Notes: generated from the sequence alone by a model not told the origin. A DNA stretch of 64,000 nt from Agrococcus baldri (GCA_007988785.1 BJUU01000014.1:1-64000), one strand, 5' to 3'; positions 52,180-60,951 are shown, counted from the stretch's first letter. Numbers and translations are program-made.

Positions 52180-54720
52180 TCAGGCGTCGCGCTGCTGCGC
52201 CCGGAGCGCCCGCTCGACGCCGGCGAGGTGCTCGACGATGATGCGACGCAGCGCCGGCACTGCCGACTCGTTGGCGGCGAGCCAGGCCCGGCTCGCCTGC
52301 GCGAGCTCGTCGCTCGCGAGCACCGCCGGGTACAGGCCGCCCAGCAGGCCCTCGGCCATCTGGTACGTGCGCGCATCCCAGATCGGCTGGATCGCCTCGT
52401 GGTAGCGGGCGACGAGGCCCGAGAGCACGGATGCGTCGTTCACGTGCTGCAGGCCGAGCCCGGTGTAGCGCACGATGAGGTTCGACGCTCCCGCCTCGTC
52501 GGCGACCGAGGCGAAGGCGGCCTCCTTGGCCGCGGCCGTGGGGATGGTGGCGCGGGCGCGGGCGGCGAACTGCCGGCCCGTCGCGGTGTCGTCGCTCGCG
52601 AGCTCCGCGGCGATCTCCGCCTCGCCGGCGGCGCCGTTCAGCACCAGCCCGTCGAGCAGCTGCCAGCGCAGGTCGCTGTCGACCGTGAGCCCGTCGAGGG
52701 TGCGCGTGCCGTCGAGCAGCGCCCGCAGCGTCTCGACGTGCGCGGGCGTCGAGGCGAGCCCCGCGAAGGCGCCGGTGAACTGGAACTGCGCATCGGATCC
52801 CGCCTCGGCCTTCGAGGCGAGCTTCCAGAGCCGGTCGCCGACCCTCTCGATCGTCTCGGCGCGGCGCGAGGGGTGCACGTACGTGCGCGCCGCCTGCGTC
52901 AGCTGCGCGAGCGCGAGCCGGATGGTGGTCGACTCGGTCTCCGCGCCGATGTTGTCGAGCACGAGGTCGACGTAGTCGCTCGCGGGCGTCTCGGCGTCGC
53001 GCGTGGCATCCCAGGCGGCGCCCCACACGAGCGCGCGAGCGAGCGGGTCGGCGATCTCGCGCAGGCTCGAGAGGGCCGTCCGCATCGACTGCTCGTCGAG
53101 GCGGATCTTCGCGTACGCGAGATCCTCGTCGTTGATGAGGATGAGCGCGGGGCGCACGTGGCCGACGAGCTGCGGCACCTGCGTGAGCGGGCCGTCGACG
53201 TCGAGCTCGAGCCGCTCGGTGCGGCGCAGCGCGCCGTCCTGCTGCTCGTAGAAGCCGATCGCGAGCCGGTGCGGGCGCAGCGTCGAGTGGTCCGCGGGCG
53301 CCGACTGCTCGATCGCGAAGGCGGTGATGATGCCGTCGTCGGTGGTCGCGAGGCGAGGGCGCAGCGTGTTGACGCCCGCGGTCTCGAGCCACAGCTTCGA
53401 CCATTCCGTGAGCTCGCGGCCCGAGGCCGCCTCGAGCTCGACGAGCAGGTCGCGCAGCTCGGTGTTGCCCCACGCGTGCTTGCGGAAGTACGCGCCGACG
53501 CCCTGCATGAAGGCGGGCAGCCCCACCCACGCGACGAGCTGCTTGAGCACCGAGCCGCCCTTGGCGTACGTGATGCCGTCGAAGTTCACCTGCACGTCGT
53601 CGAGGTCGCGGATCTCGGCGACGATCGGGTGGGTCGAGGGCAGCTGGTCCTGCCGGTACGCCCAGGTCTTCTCCATCGCCTGGAAGGTCGTCCACGCGCC
53701 CGTCCACTCGGTGGCCTCGGCGGTCGCGAGCGTCGAGGCCCACTCGGCGAAGGACTCGTTGAGCCACAGGTCGTTCCACCAGCGCATCGTCACGAGGTCG
53801 CCGAACCACATGTGCGCCAGCTCGTGCAGCACGGTGACGACGCGGCGCTCGCGCATGGCGTCGGTGACTTGCGCACGGAACACGTACGCCTCGGTGAAGG
53901 TCACGCATCCGGCGTTCTCCATCGCACCGGCGTTGAACTCCGGCACGAAGAGCTGGTCGTACTTGTCGAACGGGTAGGCGACGCCGAACTGCTGCTCGAA
54001 GAAGGCGAAGCCCTTGCGCGTGATGTCGAAGAGGTAGTCGGCGTCGAGGTGCTCGGCGAGCGAGGCGCGGCAGAAGATGCCGAGCGGGATCGTGCGGCCG
54101 TCGCTCGAGGTCAGCTCCGAGCGCTCGACCGAGTAGGGGCCGGCGACGAGCGCGGTGATGTAGCTCGAGATGCGCGGCGTGGGCTCGAACGCCCAGGTGC
54201 CGGTCTCGCCCTCGATCGTGGGCTCGGGGCTCGGCTGGTTGGAGACCACCTGCCAGCGGGCGGGCGCCGTGACGGTGAAGCGGAAGGTGGCCTTGAGGTC
54301 GGGCTGCTCGAAGACCGCGAAGACGCGGCGCGAGTCGGGCACCTCGAACTGCGAGTAGAGGTAGACCTCGCCGTCGACGGGGTCGACGAAGCGGTGCAGG
54401 CCCTCTCCGGTGTTGACGTAGGCGGCGTCGGAGACGACCACGAGCTCGTTCTCGACGGCGAGGCCCTCGAGCCGGATGCGCGTGCCGTCGTTCACGGCGG
54501 ATGCGTCGAGCTCGGTGCCGTTGAGGGTCACGGCGTGCACGGCGCGGGAGATGTGGTCGATGAACGTCGACGCGCCCTCGGTGGCGGTGAAGCGCACGGT
54601 GGTCGTCGAGCGGAACACCTCGTCACCGGTGGTGAGGTCGAGGGCGATGTCGTAGCTGGCGACCTGCACGAGCGCTGCGCGCTCCTGGGCTTCGGCGCGG
54701 GTGAGGTTCTCTCCGGGCAC
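52180..54720 (-). CDS. pepN: Aminopeptidase N (M1 family)
   Basis: An 846-residue M1 aminopeptidase, a cytoplasmic zinc enzyme that trims N-terminal residues from peptides. The exopeptidase motif GAMENAGCVTF is near residue 264. The zinc motif HELAHMWFGDLVTM is near 300, with the third ligand Glu in NESFAEW about 19 residues later. The C-terminal ERAP-like domain fills residues 500-840. GTG 54720 is chosen because AAGGAG lies nine bases upstream and the N-terminus PGENLTRAEAQ is typical of actinobacterial PepN; the open frame upstream has no ribosome site. It is divergent from the Rv2466c-like gene, as in mycobacteria. Confidence 0.96.
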   Translation of the reverse strand: MPGENLTRAEAQERAALVQVASYDIALDLTTGDEVFRSTTTVRFTATEGASTFIDHISRAVHAVTLNGTELDASAVNDGTRIRLEGLAVENELVVVSDAAYVNTGEGLHRFVDPVDGEVYLYSQFEVPDSRRVFAVFEQPDLKATFRFTVTAPARWQVVSNQPSPEPTIEGETGTWAFEPTPRISSYITALVAGPYSVERSELTSSDGRTIPLGIFCRASLAEHLDADYLFDITRKGFAFFEQQFGVAYPFDKYDQLFVPEFNAGAMENAGCVTFTEAYVFRAQVTDAMRERRVVTVLHELAHMWFGDLVTMRWWNDLWLNESFAEWASTLATAEATEWTGAWTTFQAMEKTWAYRQDQLPSTHPIVAEIRDLDDVQVNFDGITYAKGGSVLKQLVAWVGLPAFMQGVGAYFRKHAWGNTELRDLLVELEAASGRELTEWSKLWLETAGVNTLRPRLATTDDGIITAFAIEQSAPADHSTLRPHRLAIGFYEQQDGALRRTERLELDVDGPLTQVPQLVGHVRPALILINDEDLAYAKIRLDEQSMRTALSSLREIADPLARALVWGAAWDATRDAETPASDYVDLVLDNIGAETESTTIRLALAQLTQAARTYVHPSRRAETIERVGDRLWKLASKAEAGSDAQFQFTGAFAGLASTPAHVETLRALLDGTRTLDGLTVDSDLRWQLLDGLVLNGAAGEAEIAAELASDDTATGRQFAARARATIPTAAAKEAAFASVADEAGASNLIVRYTGLGLQHVNDASVLSGLVARYHEAIQPIWDARTYQMAEGLLGGLYPAVLASDELAQASRAWLAANESAVPALRRIIVEHLAGVERALRAQQRDA

Positions 54721-54756
54721 GCTGGACTCCTTCGGCAGTGGTGTGCTGGTGCGACC

Positions 54757-54787
54757 AGCGTAGTGCGCCCCCGCCCCTCGATAGGCT
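54757..54787. promoter_or_regulatory. Divergent promoters for pepN and the Rv2466c-like gene
   Basis: On the minus strand TACGCT (54762-54757) lies 36 bases upstream of the pepN GTG. On the plus strand TAGGCT (54782-54787) ends six bases before the ATG of the reductase gene with no ribosome site, so that gene is probably leaderless. Confidence 0.45.
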
Positions 54788-54793
54788 CGAGCC

Positions 54794-55435
54794 ATGACTG
54801 ATCAGGCTGCGCAGACCCCGCAGAGCGTGCGGATGTGGTTCGACCCGACGTGCCCGTGGGCGTGGATGACCTCCCGCTGGCTGGGGGAGGTCGCTGAGCA
54901 CCGCGGCTTCGACGTCGACTGGCAGGTGATGAGCCTCGCGGTGCTGAACGAGGGCCGCGACCTGCCGGAGGAGTACGCCGCGCGGATGCCGCGATCCATG
55001 CGCATGACGCGACTCGTGACGACCGCCAGGGCCGCGGGCGGCGACGCCGTCGTGAAGCCCCTGTACGACGCGCTCGGGGAGCGCATCCACCACCAGCGGC
55101 GCAAGGACGATGACGCGCTCATCGCCGAGGCGCTCGCCGAGGTCGGCCTCGATGCCGGCCTCGCGGAGGAGTCCGACGCCCACGACGCGACGCTGCGCGA
55201 GAGCCACCGGGCGGCGATCGACCTGGTCGGCGACGACGTCGGCACGCCTGTCATCGCGGTCGACGAGGTGGCCTTCTTCGGGCCGGTCGTCTCGCCGGCG
55301 CCGAAGGGGGCGGATGCGCTGCGGCTGTTCGACGGGATCGTCGCGGCCGCGTCGGTCGACGGCTTCTTCGAGCTCAAGCGCTCGCGCACGCGCGGCCCGC
55401 AGTTCGAGACCGAGACGAAGGTCGAGACCGCCTGA
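54794..55435 (+). CDS. DsbA-family mycothiol-dependent reductase (Rv2466c-like)
   Basis: A 213-residue thioredoxin-fold protein. The active site is MWFDPTCPWAWMTSRWL (about residues 13-29), with the CPWAW variant typical of Rv2466c. In M. tuberculosis that protein is a mycothiol-dependent reductase able to reduce nitro drugs. An all-helical insertion follows (about 60-140), and the thioredoxin cis-Pro region is DVGTPVIAVDEVAFFGP. It is cytoplasmic, with no signal peptide. Neighbours pepN (divergent), rpiB and nei have the same order as Rv2467 to Rv2464c, which supports orthology. The stop shares a base with the rpiB ATG. Confidence 0.88.
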   Translation: MTDQAAQTPQSVRMWFDPTCPWAWMTSRWLGEVAEHRGFDVDWQVMSLAVLNEGRDLPEEYAARMPRSMRMTRLVTTARAAGGDAVVKPLYDALGERIHHQRRKDDDALIAEALAEVGLDAGLAEESDAHDATLRESHRAAIDLVGDDVGTPVIAVDEVAFFGPVVSPAPKGADALRLFDGIVAAASVDGFFELKRSRTRGPQFETETKVETA

Positions 55436-55920
55436 TGCGCATCCACGTCGCCACCGACCACGCCGGCTTCGAGATCTCGAAGCGGCTCGTCGCGCACCTG
55501 AGCGCCGCGGGCCATGATGCGATCGACCACGGGCCGCGCGAGTACGACGCCGAGGACGACTACCCCGCGTTCTGCATCAGCGCGGCGCGCGCGGTGGTCG
55601 CCGACCAGCGGGCGGGCGTCGAGGCGCTCGGCGTCGTGTTCGGCGGCTCGGGCAACGGCGAGCAGATGGCGGCCAACAAGGTCGAGGGCGTGCGCGCGGC
55701 GCTGGCCTGGAGCCTGGCGACCGCGCGGCTCGCGCGCGAGCACAACGATGCGAACGTGGTCGCGGTGGGGGCGCGTCAGCACAGCGAGGATGAGATGCTC
55801 GCGATCATCGACGCCTTCCTCGCCACGCCGTTCTCCGAGGCCGAGCGGCACGCGCGCCGCATCGCGCAGCTGGGGGAGTACGAGACGACGGGCGCCATCG
55901 CCGGCCACGAGATCGCCTGA
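55435..55920 (+). CDS. rpiB: Ribose-5-phosphate isomerase B
   Basis: A 161-residue RpiB, which interconverts ribose 5-phosphate and ribulose 5-phosphate in the pentose phosphate pathway. Conserved elements are IHVATDHAGFEISKRL (residues 2-17), GVVFGGSGNGEQMAANK (about 65-81), with Ser in place of the catalytic Cys of E. coli as in other Actinobacteria, and HNDANVVAVGARQHSED. It overlaps the preceding gene by one base and lies 15 bases before nei, so the three are probably co-transcribed. Confidence 0.95.
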   Translation: MRIHVATDHAGFEISKRLVAHLSAAGHDAIDHGPREYDAEDDYPAFCISAARAVVADQRAGVEALGVVFGGSGNGEQMAANKVEGVRAALAWSLATARLAREHNDANVVAVGARQHSEDEMLAIIDAFLATPFSEAERHARRIAQLGEYETTGAIAGHEIA

Positions 55921-55935
55921 TGCCGGTGGCTGCAC

Positions 55936-56952
55936 ATGCCTGAGGGCCACTCCGTCCATCGCATCGCGCGGCAGTTCGGCGCGAACTTCGTCGGCAGTGC
56001 GGCTGCCGTGACGAGCCCGCAGGGGCGCTTCGAGGTGGGCGCCGCCGAGCTCGACGGGCGCGAGATCACGTCGTCCGAGGCGATCGGCAAGCACCTGCTG
56101 CTGGGCTTCGACGGCACGGCGAGCGCACCCGAGCGGGTGCTGCACGTGCATCTGGGCATCTACGGCGCGTGGGACTTCGCGGGGGCGATCTCGGTCGACC
56201 CGACGATCCTCGCGAGCCGCGCGGCCGTGGGCGCGGCGCGCATGGGGCAGACGGGGATGCGCGGCGTCGGCGGTGCCGGCACCGACGGCGAGAACGAGGA
56301 GTCGATCGCGTCGATCGGCGCCCCGCGGCTGGCGCGGCTGCGTGCCGGCGAGCAGGAGACGCTGGCCGAGCCTGCGGCGTTCCCGCCGGAGCCCGTCGGC
56401 CAGGTGCGCGTGCGCATCCTCACGGAGACCGCGGTGGCCGACCTGCGCGGGCCGACGGTCTGCGAGGTGCTCGAGCCGGCGCAGGTGCGTGCGCTCGCGC
56501 AGCGGCTGGGCCCCGACCCCGAGGCGCCGACGGAGTCGCGGGCGAAGGCCGAGGCGCGCTTCGTGGAGCGCGCGTCTCGCTCGAACCAGCCGATCGGGCA
56601 GCTGCTGATGGATCAGTCGGTGGTGGCCGGCATCGGCAACGTCTACCGCGCCGAGCTGCTGTTCCGGGCGCGCATCGACCCGCACCGCCCGGGCAGCCGG
56701 CTGACGAGCGACGAGCTGCGCGCGCTGTGGCGCGACTGGGTGAAGCTGCTGCGGATCGGCGTCGAGACCGGGCAGATGCTGACGATCGACGGGCTGCGCG
56801 GCGCGAAGCGGGCTGCGGCGCTCGCGAACCGGGCCGACCGGCACTGGGTCTACAAGCGCGAGGGGCTGCCGTGCCGGCGCTGCGGCGCCACGATCGTGCT
56901 CGAGACCATGCAGGGGCGCAAGCTCTACCGCTGCCCCGGCTGCCAGCTGTAG
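55936..56952 (+). CDS. nei: Formamidopyrimidine-DNA glycosylase/endonuclease VIII family (Nei1-like)
   Basis: A 338-residue base-excision repair glycosylase and AP lyase. The catalytic N-terminus is MPEGHSVHRIARQF; Pro2 and Glu3 are the active residues, and PEGH is the Nei1 (Rv2464c) form rather than the PELP of MutM. GKHLLLGF near 51 holds the conserved Lys. The helix-two-turn-helix has QPIGQLLMDQSVVAGIGNVYR (about 216-236), and a C-terminal zinc finger uses CRRCGATI and CPGCQL. An insertion of about 40 residues (88-130) interrupts the beta sandwich. The preferred lesions (oxidised pyrimidines) are inferred from the subfamily. Confidence 0.92.
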   Translation: MPEGHSVHRIARQFGANFVGSAAAVTSPQGRFEVGAAELDGREITSSEAIGKHLLLGFDGTASAPERVLHVHLGIYGAWDFAGAISVDPTILASRAAVGAARMGQTGMRGVGGAGTDGENEESIASIGAPRLARLRAGEQETLAEPAAFPPEPVGQVRVRILTETAVADLRGPTVCEVLEPAQVRALAQRLGPDPEAPTESRAKAEARFVERASRSNQPIGQLLMDQSVVAGIGNVYRAELLFRARIDPHRPGSRLTSDELRALWRDWVKLLRIGVETGQMLTIDGLRGAKRAAALANRADRHWVYKREGLPCRRCGATIVLETMQGRKLYRCPGCQL

Positions 56953-56958
56953 GCCCGC

Positions 56959-57609
56959 TCAGCTCCAGCGATACAGGCGGGCCTGGTCCATCGAGTCGGT
57001 CGGGCTGATGAGCCAGGCGCCGCTCGTGGCCGCGTCAGCCCGGATCGAGACGATCACCTGTGCGGCATGGCTGTCGCCGGGAGCGAACTCCCAGATGTAG
57101 CCGAGGTCGTTGGGCGCGGCGGCGATGGAGGCGGAGTTCTGGTCGGCGACGGGACCGCCGTCGGGCTGGTAGCCGAAAGTCATGTCGTGCATGGGGTGCG
57201 TGGTGATGGCGCCGACGTTGGTGATCTCGAGGTTCATCACCACGAAGCGCTCGCCGGCCCGGGGCGTCGAACCGGTCTGGGCGGCGAGCGAGTCTGCCGG
57301 GTCGACCGAGTCGAGCACGGTGACCTCCCACGTCGAGCCGCGGTCGGTGTGGATGGTGGCGGTGTCGCCGTAGGCGTAGTCGCCGGGGGCGGTGGTGGGC
57401 ACCGGGGGATCGGTGGGCCCATTGGTGGTGGGCGGGGGCGCGAGGTCGGTGAACACCGGCGTCGGGCTCGCGGGGATCTCCGGATCGCCGGGGGTCGTCG
57501 CGGGCATCGCCACGCATGCCCCGAGGCCCAGCGCTGCGGCTGCGACGAGCGCGGCGCCGAGGCGGTTGGAGCCGCGGCCGCGCCGGCGGGTGACGATCCT
57601 GGAGGGCAC
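56959..57609 (-). CDS. Putative lipoprotein with DUF4352-like domain
   Basis: A 216-residue predicted lipoprotein. A basic N-terminus (RRRGRGSNR) and hydrophobic helix end in the lipobox LGLGAC (Cys about 32), then a Pro/Thr-rich linker (about 33-75) leads to an immunoglobulin-like DUF4352-type domain (about 78-216) with the family pattern GERFVVMNLEITNVG. It would be anchored on the outer face of the membrane. Function is unknown. It converges on nei with a six-base gap, and its start is 60 bases from the end of the DUF222 gene upstream. GTG 57609 is used; no strong ribosome site is visible. Confidence 0.7.
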   Translation of the reverse strand: MPSRIVTRRRGRGSNRLGAALVAAAALGLGACVAMPATTPGDPEIPASPTPVFTDLAPPPTTNGPTDPPVPTTAPGDYAYGDTATIHTDRGSTWEVTVLDSVDPADSLAAQTGSTPRAGERFVVMNLEITNVGAITTHPMHDMTFGYQPDGGPVADQNSASIAAAPNDLGYIWEFAPGDSHAAQVIVSIRADAATSGAWLISPTDSMDQARLYRWS

Positions 57610-57669
57610 AGCGGCACGCTACCGGCAGCGGCTGTGAGGCGACGCGGCGCATCACGGAGCGAGCCGCGC

Positions 57670-59301
57670 TCAGAACGGGTGCGGCGCCAGCATCGGTTCG
57701 GCAGGAGCGCCCTGCTCGCCACCCCATTCGTAGGGCACGGTGGCGGGATCGGGTGGCGGTTCGTCCTGCCGCGCCGCATGCTCGGCCTCGAGGCGCTCGA
57801 GCATCGACCGCTGTCGCCTGAGTCGTTCGGTGCGGGTGAGGGGGATCGGCTTCGGCCTGCTGCGCGGCATCTCGGTGAAGACGGGCCCGGCGGGCTCGGG
57901 GATGTCGTCGATCACGTCGCCGATGGGCGAGGTCCATCGCAGCACACCGCCCGTCCGCTGCTCGACTCGCCAGCGGGTGCCGTGCTTGAACACGTGATCC
58001 GTCCGGCACATGTGGGCGAGATTGGTCAGGCTGGTCGTGCCGCCCTTGGCGAAGTCTCGCGTGTGGTCGAGATCGCCCGTGCGTGCGGGCTGGCTGCAGC
58101 CGACCATGCGGCAGCGGATGTCGCGGGCCTGCAGGAGGCGCCGCTGCGCGGCGCTGGCCCTGTAGGTGTCGACGGTGACCGCGACGCCGGTGACCGGATC
58201 GGTGAACAGCCGCTCCCAGACGGCGCTGCCTGCGGCCAGTCGGCGGGCGGTGTCGGCATCGACGAGCACCTTCCCGTCCAGCATCGCCGGAAACTGCAGC
58301 TTCCGAAGCGCGTCACCGTCCTGGTACTCGTCTTCGAGCAGCGTGGTCGCGGGGATGGTGATCGACACCTGCGGCTTGATCGACGAGATGCCGTGCAGGT
58401 CCTCCGGCACCACACCCGCCAGCAGCAGCTCCTGCACGGCATCGGCTCGGAACTGGTCGAAGGTGCGCGGGTCGTCCTTCGACTTGCCCTTGGCCGCCTG
58501 CGTGGCCCGATCCCAGATCGCCGTCACCACCAGGATCGGCGCATGCAGCAGCAGATCCCCCATGCCGTCGCCAGCGTCGAACAGCGAGAGCTTGCGCTTC
58601 TGCCGCGCTCGATCGTGACGGATCTGCAGGGGCTCGGTGAGCACGTCGTTGATGATCTGCTTCGCCTTGGGAGCGAACCGGCTGGTCGAGAGGCGCTCGG
58701 CGACGTCCACCAGCTCGGCCTCCACGCGGTTCCGCTCGCTGGCCGGCACCGCCTCGTCGAGGCGCATCGGCAGCGTCTCCCGCTCGATGATCCGCAGGTG
58801 CGTGGTCGTGATGCGGCCCTGCGCCGCGGCTTCATGCGCACGCGGCAGCTGCGTCACGATCGCGTGCGCCTCGGCCATCCCGTCCAGGATGCTGCGCCGC
58901 GACACGCCCAGATCGACCGCGACCATCGCGGCCAGCTCCTTGCGGTTCGTGTCGGTGTCGCCGGGCAGATCGATCGCCCGCTGCATGTTCGCGGCCAGCA
59001 GCACCCGCCGCTCACCCTCGATGCGCGCCGTCTGCACCTGCAGGGCGCGCATCCGCCCCACGAGCTGATCGTCCTGACGGAAGCGCTCCTCGAACGCGGA
59101 CTCGGGCTCGACCGGCAGAGGCGGAACCTGCGCACCGTCGGCGACCTCCTCCGGCGTCATGGCCAGCAGCCGCTGCGTCCACTCCGCGTCGAACGCGTCC
59201 AGCTCGTCCTGCAGCGTGTCGGCCGACCTCCCGAACGGATCGACCGCGCCGGCACGGATCGCGGCGATGTAGTCCTCGCCATCGATGCCGCTGGTGTCCA
59301 T
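57670..59301 (-). CDS. DUF222 protein with C-terminal HNH endonuclease domain (13E12 family)
   Basis: A 543-residue protein made of a long helical DUF222 region (about 20-330) and a C-terminal HNH nuclease (about 370-445). The nuclease region shows CRMVGCSQPARTGDLDHTRD (first His in DLDH), GGTTSLTNLAHMCRTDHVFK and HGTRWRV, with the paired cysteines of a structural zinc site. This architecture is the 13E12-repeat/DUF222-HNH family, often present in several copies per actinobacterial genome and thought to spread as mobile or selfish DNA; its real role is not known. Codon choice looks slightly less GC-biased than in neighbours. ATG 59301 is used. Confidence 0.85.
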   Translation of the reverse strand: MDTSGIDGEDYIAAIRAGAVDPFGRSADTLQDELDAFDAEWTQRLLAMTPEEVADGAQVPPLPVEPESAFEERFRQDDQLVGRMRALQVQTARIEGERRVLLAANMQRAIDLPGDTDTNRKELAAMVAVDLGVSRRSILDGMAEAHAIVTQLPRAHEAAAQGRITTTHLRIIERETLPMRLDEAVPASERNRVEAELVDVAERLSTSRFAPKAKQIINDVLTEPLQIRHDRARQKRKLSLFDAGDGMGDLLLHAPILVVTAIWDRATQAAKGKSKDDPRTFDQFRADAVQELLLAGVVPEDLHGISSIKPQVSITIPATTLLEDEYQDGDALRKLQFPAMLDGKVLVDADTARRLAAGSAVWERLFTDPVTGVAVTVDTYRASAAQRRLLQARDIRCRMVGCSQPARTGDLDHTRDFAKGGTTSLTNLAHMCRTDHVFKHGTRWRVEQRTGGVLRWTSPIGDVIDDIPEPAGPVFTEMPRSRPKPIPLTRTERLRRQRSMLERLEAEHAARQDEPPPDPATVPYEWGGEQGAPAEPMLAPHPF

Positions 59302-59374
59302 GCACAGAGAGTCTCACGGGCCACCGACATGGGAACGAATGTTCGAACGAGGTGTGGAGAACTCGGGGTGAGGG

Positions 59375-59445
59375 AGCGGGCGACGGGAATCGAACCCGCG
59401 TAATCAGTTTGGAAGACTGAGGCTCTACCATTGAGCTACGCCCGC
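59375..59445 (-). tRNA. tRNA-Gly (anticodon TCC)
   Basis: The minus strand folds as a 71-nucleotide tRNA: acceptor GCGGGCG with its pairing CGCCCGC, D arm around GCTCAATGGTAGAGC, anticodon stem CAGTC/GACTG-like with loop TTTCCAA-type carrying TCC, and T arm GCGGGTTCGATTCCCGT. CCA is not encoded. Anticodon TCC reads GGA and GGG. A TAGATT hexamer upstream on the same strand (59484-59479) is a probable promoter. Confidence 0.95.
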
Positions 59446-59478
59446 GCGCCCCGTGCCGTGAGGCATCGGGACGGGACG

Positions 59479-59484
59479 AATCTA
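59479..59484 (-). promoter_or_regulatory. Candidate -10 element for tRNA-Gly
   Basis: On the minus strand this reads TAGATT, 33 bases upstream of the mature 5' end of tRNA-Gly. It is oriented away from the glucosidase gene. Confidence 0.4.
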
Positions 59485-59526
59485 CCGCATCCGCGCCGAC
59501 GCATCCGCACCCCCGACGGGTCGGGC

Positions 59527-59532
59527 TACGCT
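59527..59532 (+). promoter_or_regulatory. -10 hexamer of a probable leaderless promoter for the GH1 gene
   Basis: TACGCT ends six bases before the GTG of the beta-glucosidase gene, with no ribosome site between, so a leaderless message is likely. Confidence 0.45.
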
Positions 59533-59538
59533 CATGGG

Positions 59539-60951
59539 GTGCAGCGACGCATCCCCACAGACCTCATCCTCGGCGGCGCGACCGCCGCCTTCCAGATCGA
59601 GGGCGCAGCGGCCGAGGACGGCCGCCGCCCGAGCATCTGGGACACCTTCGCGCGGGTGCCCGGCGCGGTGATCGACGGCCACAACGGCGACGTCGCATGC
59701 GACCACTACCACCGCATGCCGCAAGACGTCGCGCTCATGCGCGAGCTCGGCCTGCAGACCTACCGCTTCTCGACCAGCTGGGCGCGGGTGCGGCCCGAGG
59801 GCGGCGAGCCGAACGGCGCTGGCATCGACTTCTACTCGCGCCTGGTCGACGAGCTGCTGGGCGCCGGCATCCTGCCCTGGCTGACGCTCTACCACTGGGA
59901 TCTGCCGCAGGCGCTCGAGGATCAGGGCGGCTGGACGAACCGCGACACCGCGCACCGCTTCGTCGACTACGCGCTCACCGTGCACGAGACGCTCGGCGAC
60001 CGCGTCACCAACTGGACCACCATGAACGAGCCCTGGTGCTCGTCGTTCCTCTCCTACACGGCCGGCGCCCACGCGCCCGGGCGGCAGAGCGTCGAGGCCG
60101 GGCTGCAGGCGGGCCACCACCTGCTGCTCGCGCACGGCATGGCCGTCACGGAACTGCGCGAAGCCGGCGCCGAGCGGCTCGGCATCACCCTCAACTTCCA
60201 GCCGGCCGAACCGGTCGACGCGAGCAGCGCATCCGACCTCGAGGCCGCGCGGCGGCTGAACGACCAGTACAACCGCTTCTTCGTGCACCCCATCATGCGC
60301 GGCGAGTACCCCGAGTCGCTGCTCGCCGACGTCGGCCACCTGGGGCTCGACGCGGTCGTGCAGCCCGGCGACCTCGAGACCATCGCGGCGCCCATCGACG
60401 TGCTGGGCGTGAACTACTACCACGACGACGTCGTCTCGTACGAGCCCCCGGCGGCTCCCGTGCTGCAGGATGCGCCGACCGACCGGCCGATCGCGAGCCC
60501 CTACCCGGCGGCCGAGGGCGTGCACGCGCACCCGCGCGAGCTGCCGACCACGAACATGGGCTGGGAGGTGCAGCCGGCGGGCCTCACGAAGCTGCTGCGC
60601 CACCTGCACGACGAGTACACGGGCGAGGCGGGCGTCGAGCTGTGGGTGACCGAGAACGGCGCGGCGTACGACGACGAGGTCGTGACGGATGCGTCCACGG
60701 GCCAGGCGCGCATCCACGACGTCGAGCGGGTCGAGTTCCTCCGCGCGCACGTCGGCGCCGTGCTCGACGCCATCGACGCCGGCGTGCCCGTCAAGGGCTA
60801 CATGTACTGGTCGCTGCTCGACAACTACGAGTGGGCGTGGGGGTACCACAAGCGCTTCGGCATCGTGCGGGTCGACTACGACACGCAGGAGCGCACCGTG
60901 AAGGACTCGGGGCTCGAGCTGGCGCGGATGATCCGAGAGCGGACGCTCTAG
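59539..60951 (+). CDS. bgl: Glycoside hydrolase family 1 beta-glucosidase
   Basis: A 470-residue GH1 enzyme, a retaining beta-glycosidase of usual length. The N-terminal signature LILGGATAAFQIEGAAAEDG lies at about residues 9-28. The acid/base Glu is in WTTMNEPW (about 165), and the nucleophile Glu is in LWVTENGAAYDDE (about 372). The aglycone region has GYMYWSLLDNYEWAWGYHK (about 417-435). No signal peptide, so it acts in the cytoplasm on imported oligosaccharides or glycosides. No transporter or LacI regulator gene is adjacent, which is unusual for such genes. GTG 59539 follows a TACGCT hexamer by six bases. Its stop overlaps the next gene on the other strand by four bases. Confidence 0.93.
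   Translation: MQRRIPTDLILGGATAAFQIEGAAAEDGRRPSIWDTFARVPGAVIDGHNGDVACDHYHRMPQDVALMRELGLQTYRFSTSWARVRPEGGEPNGAGIDFYSRLVDELLGAGILPWLTLYHWDLPQALEDQGGWTNRDTAHRFVDYALTVHETLGDRVTNWTTMNEPWCSSFLSYTAGAHAPGRQSVEAGLQAGHHLLLAHGMAVTELREAGAERLGITLNFQPAEPVDASSASDLEAARRLNDQYNRFFVHPIMRGEYPESLLADVGHLGLDAVVQPGDLETIAAPIDVLGVNYYHDDVVSYEPPAAPVLQDAPTDRPIASPYPAAEGVHAHPRELPTTNMGWEVQPAGLTKLLRHLHDEYTGEAGVELWVTENGAAYDDEVVTDASTGQARIHDVERVEFLRAHVGAVLDAIDAGVPVKGYMYWSLLDNYEWAWGYHKRFGIVRVDYDTQERTVKDSGLELARMIRERTL

Noticed and set aside
57067-59403. A 778-codon plus-strand open frame opposite the DUF222-HNH gene and the lipoprotein.
   Set aside because: No ribosome site or recognisable domain. It is explained as antisense of the two minus-strand genes and runs into the tRNA.
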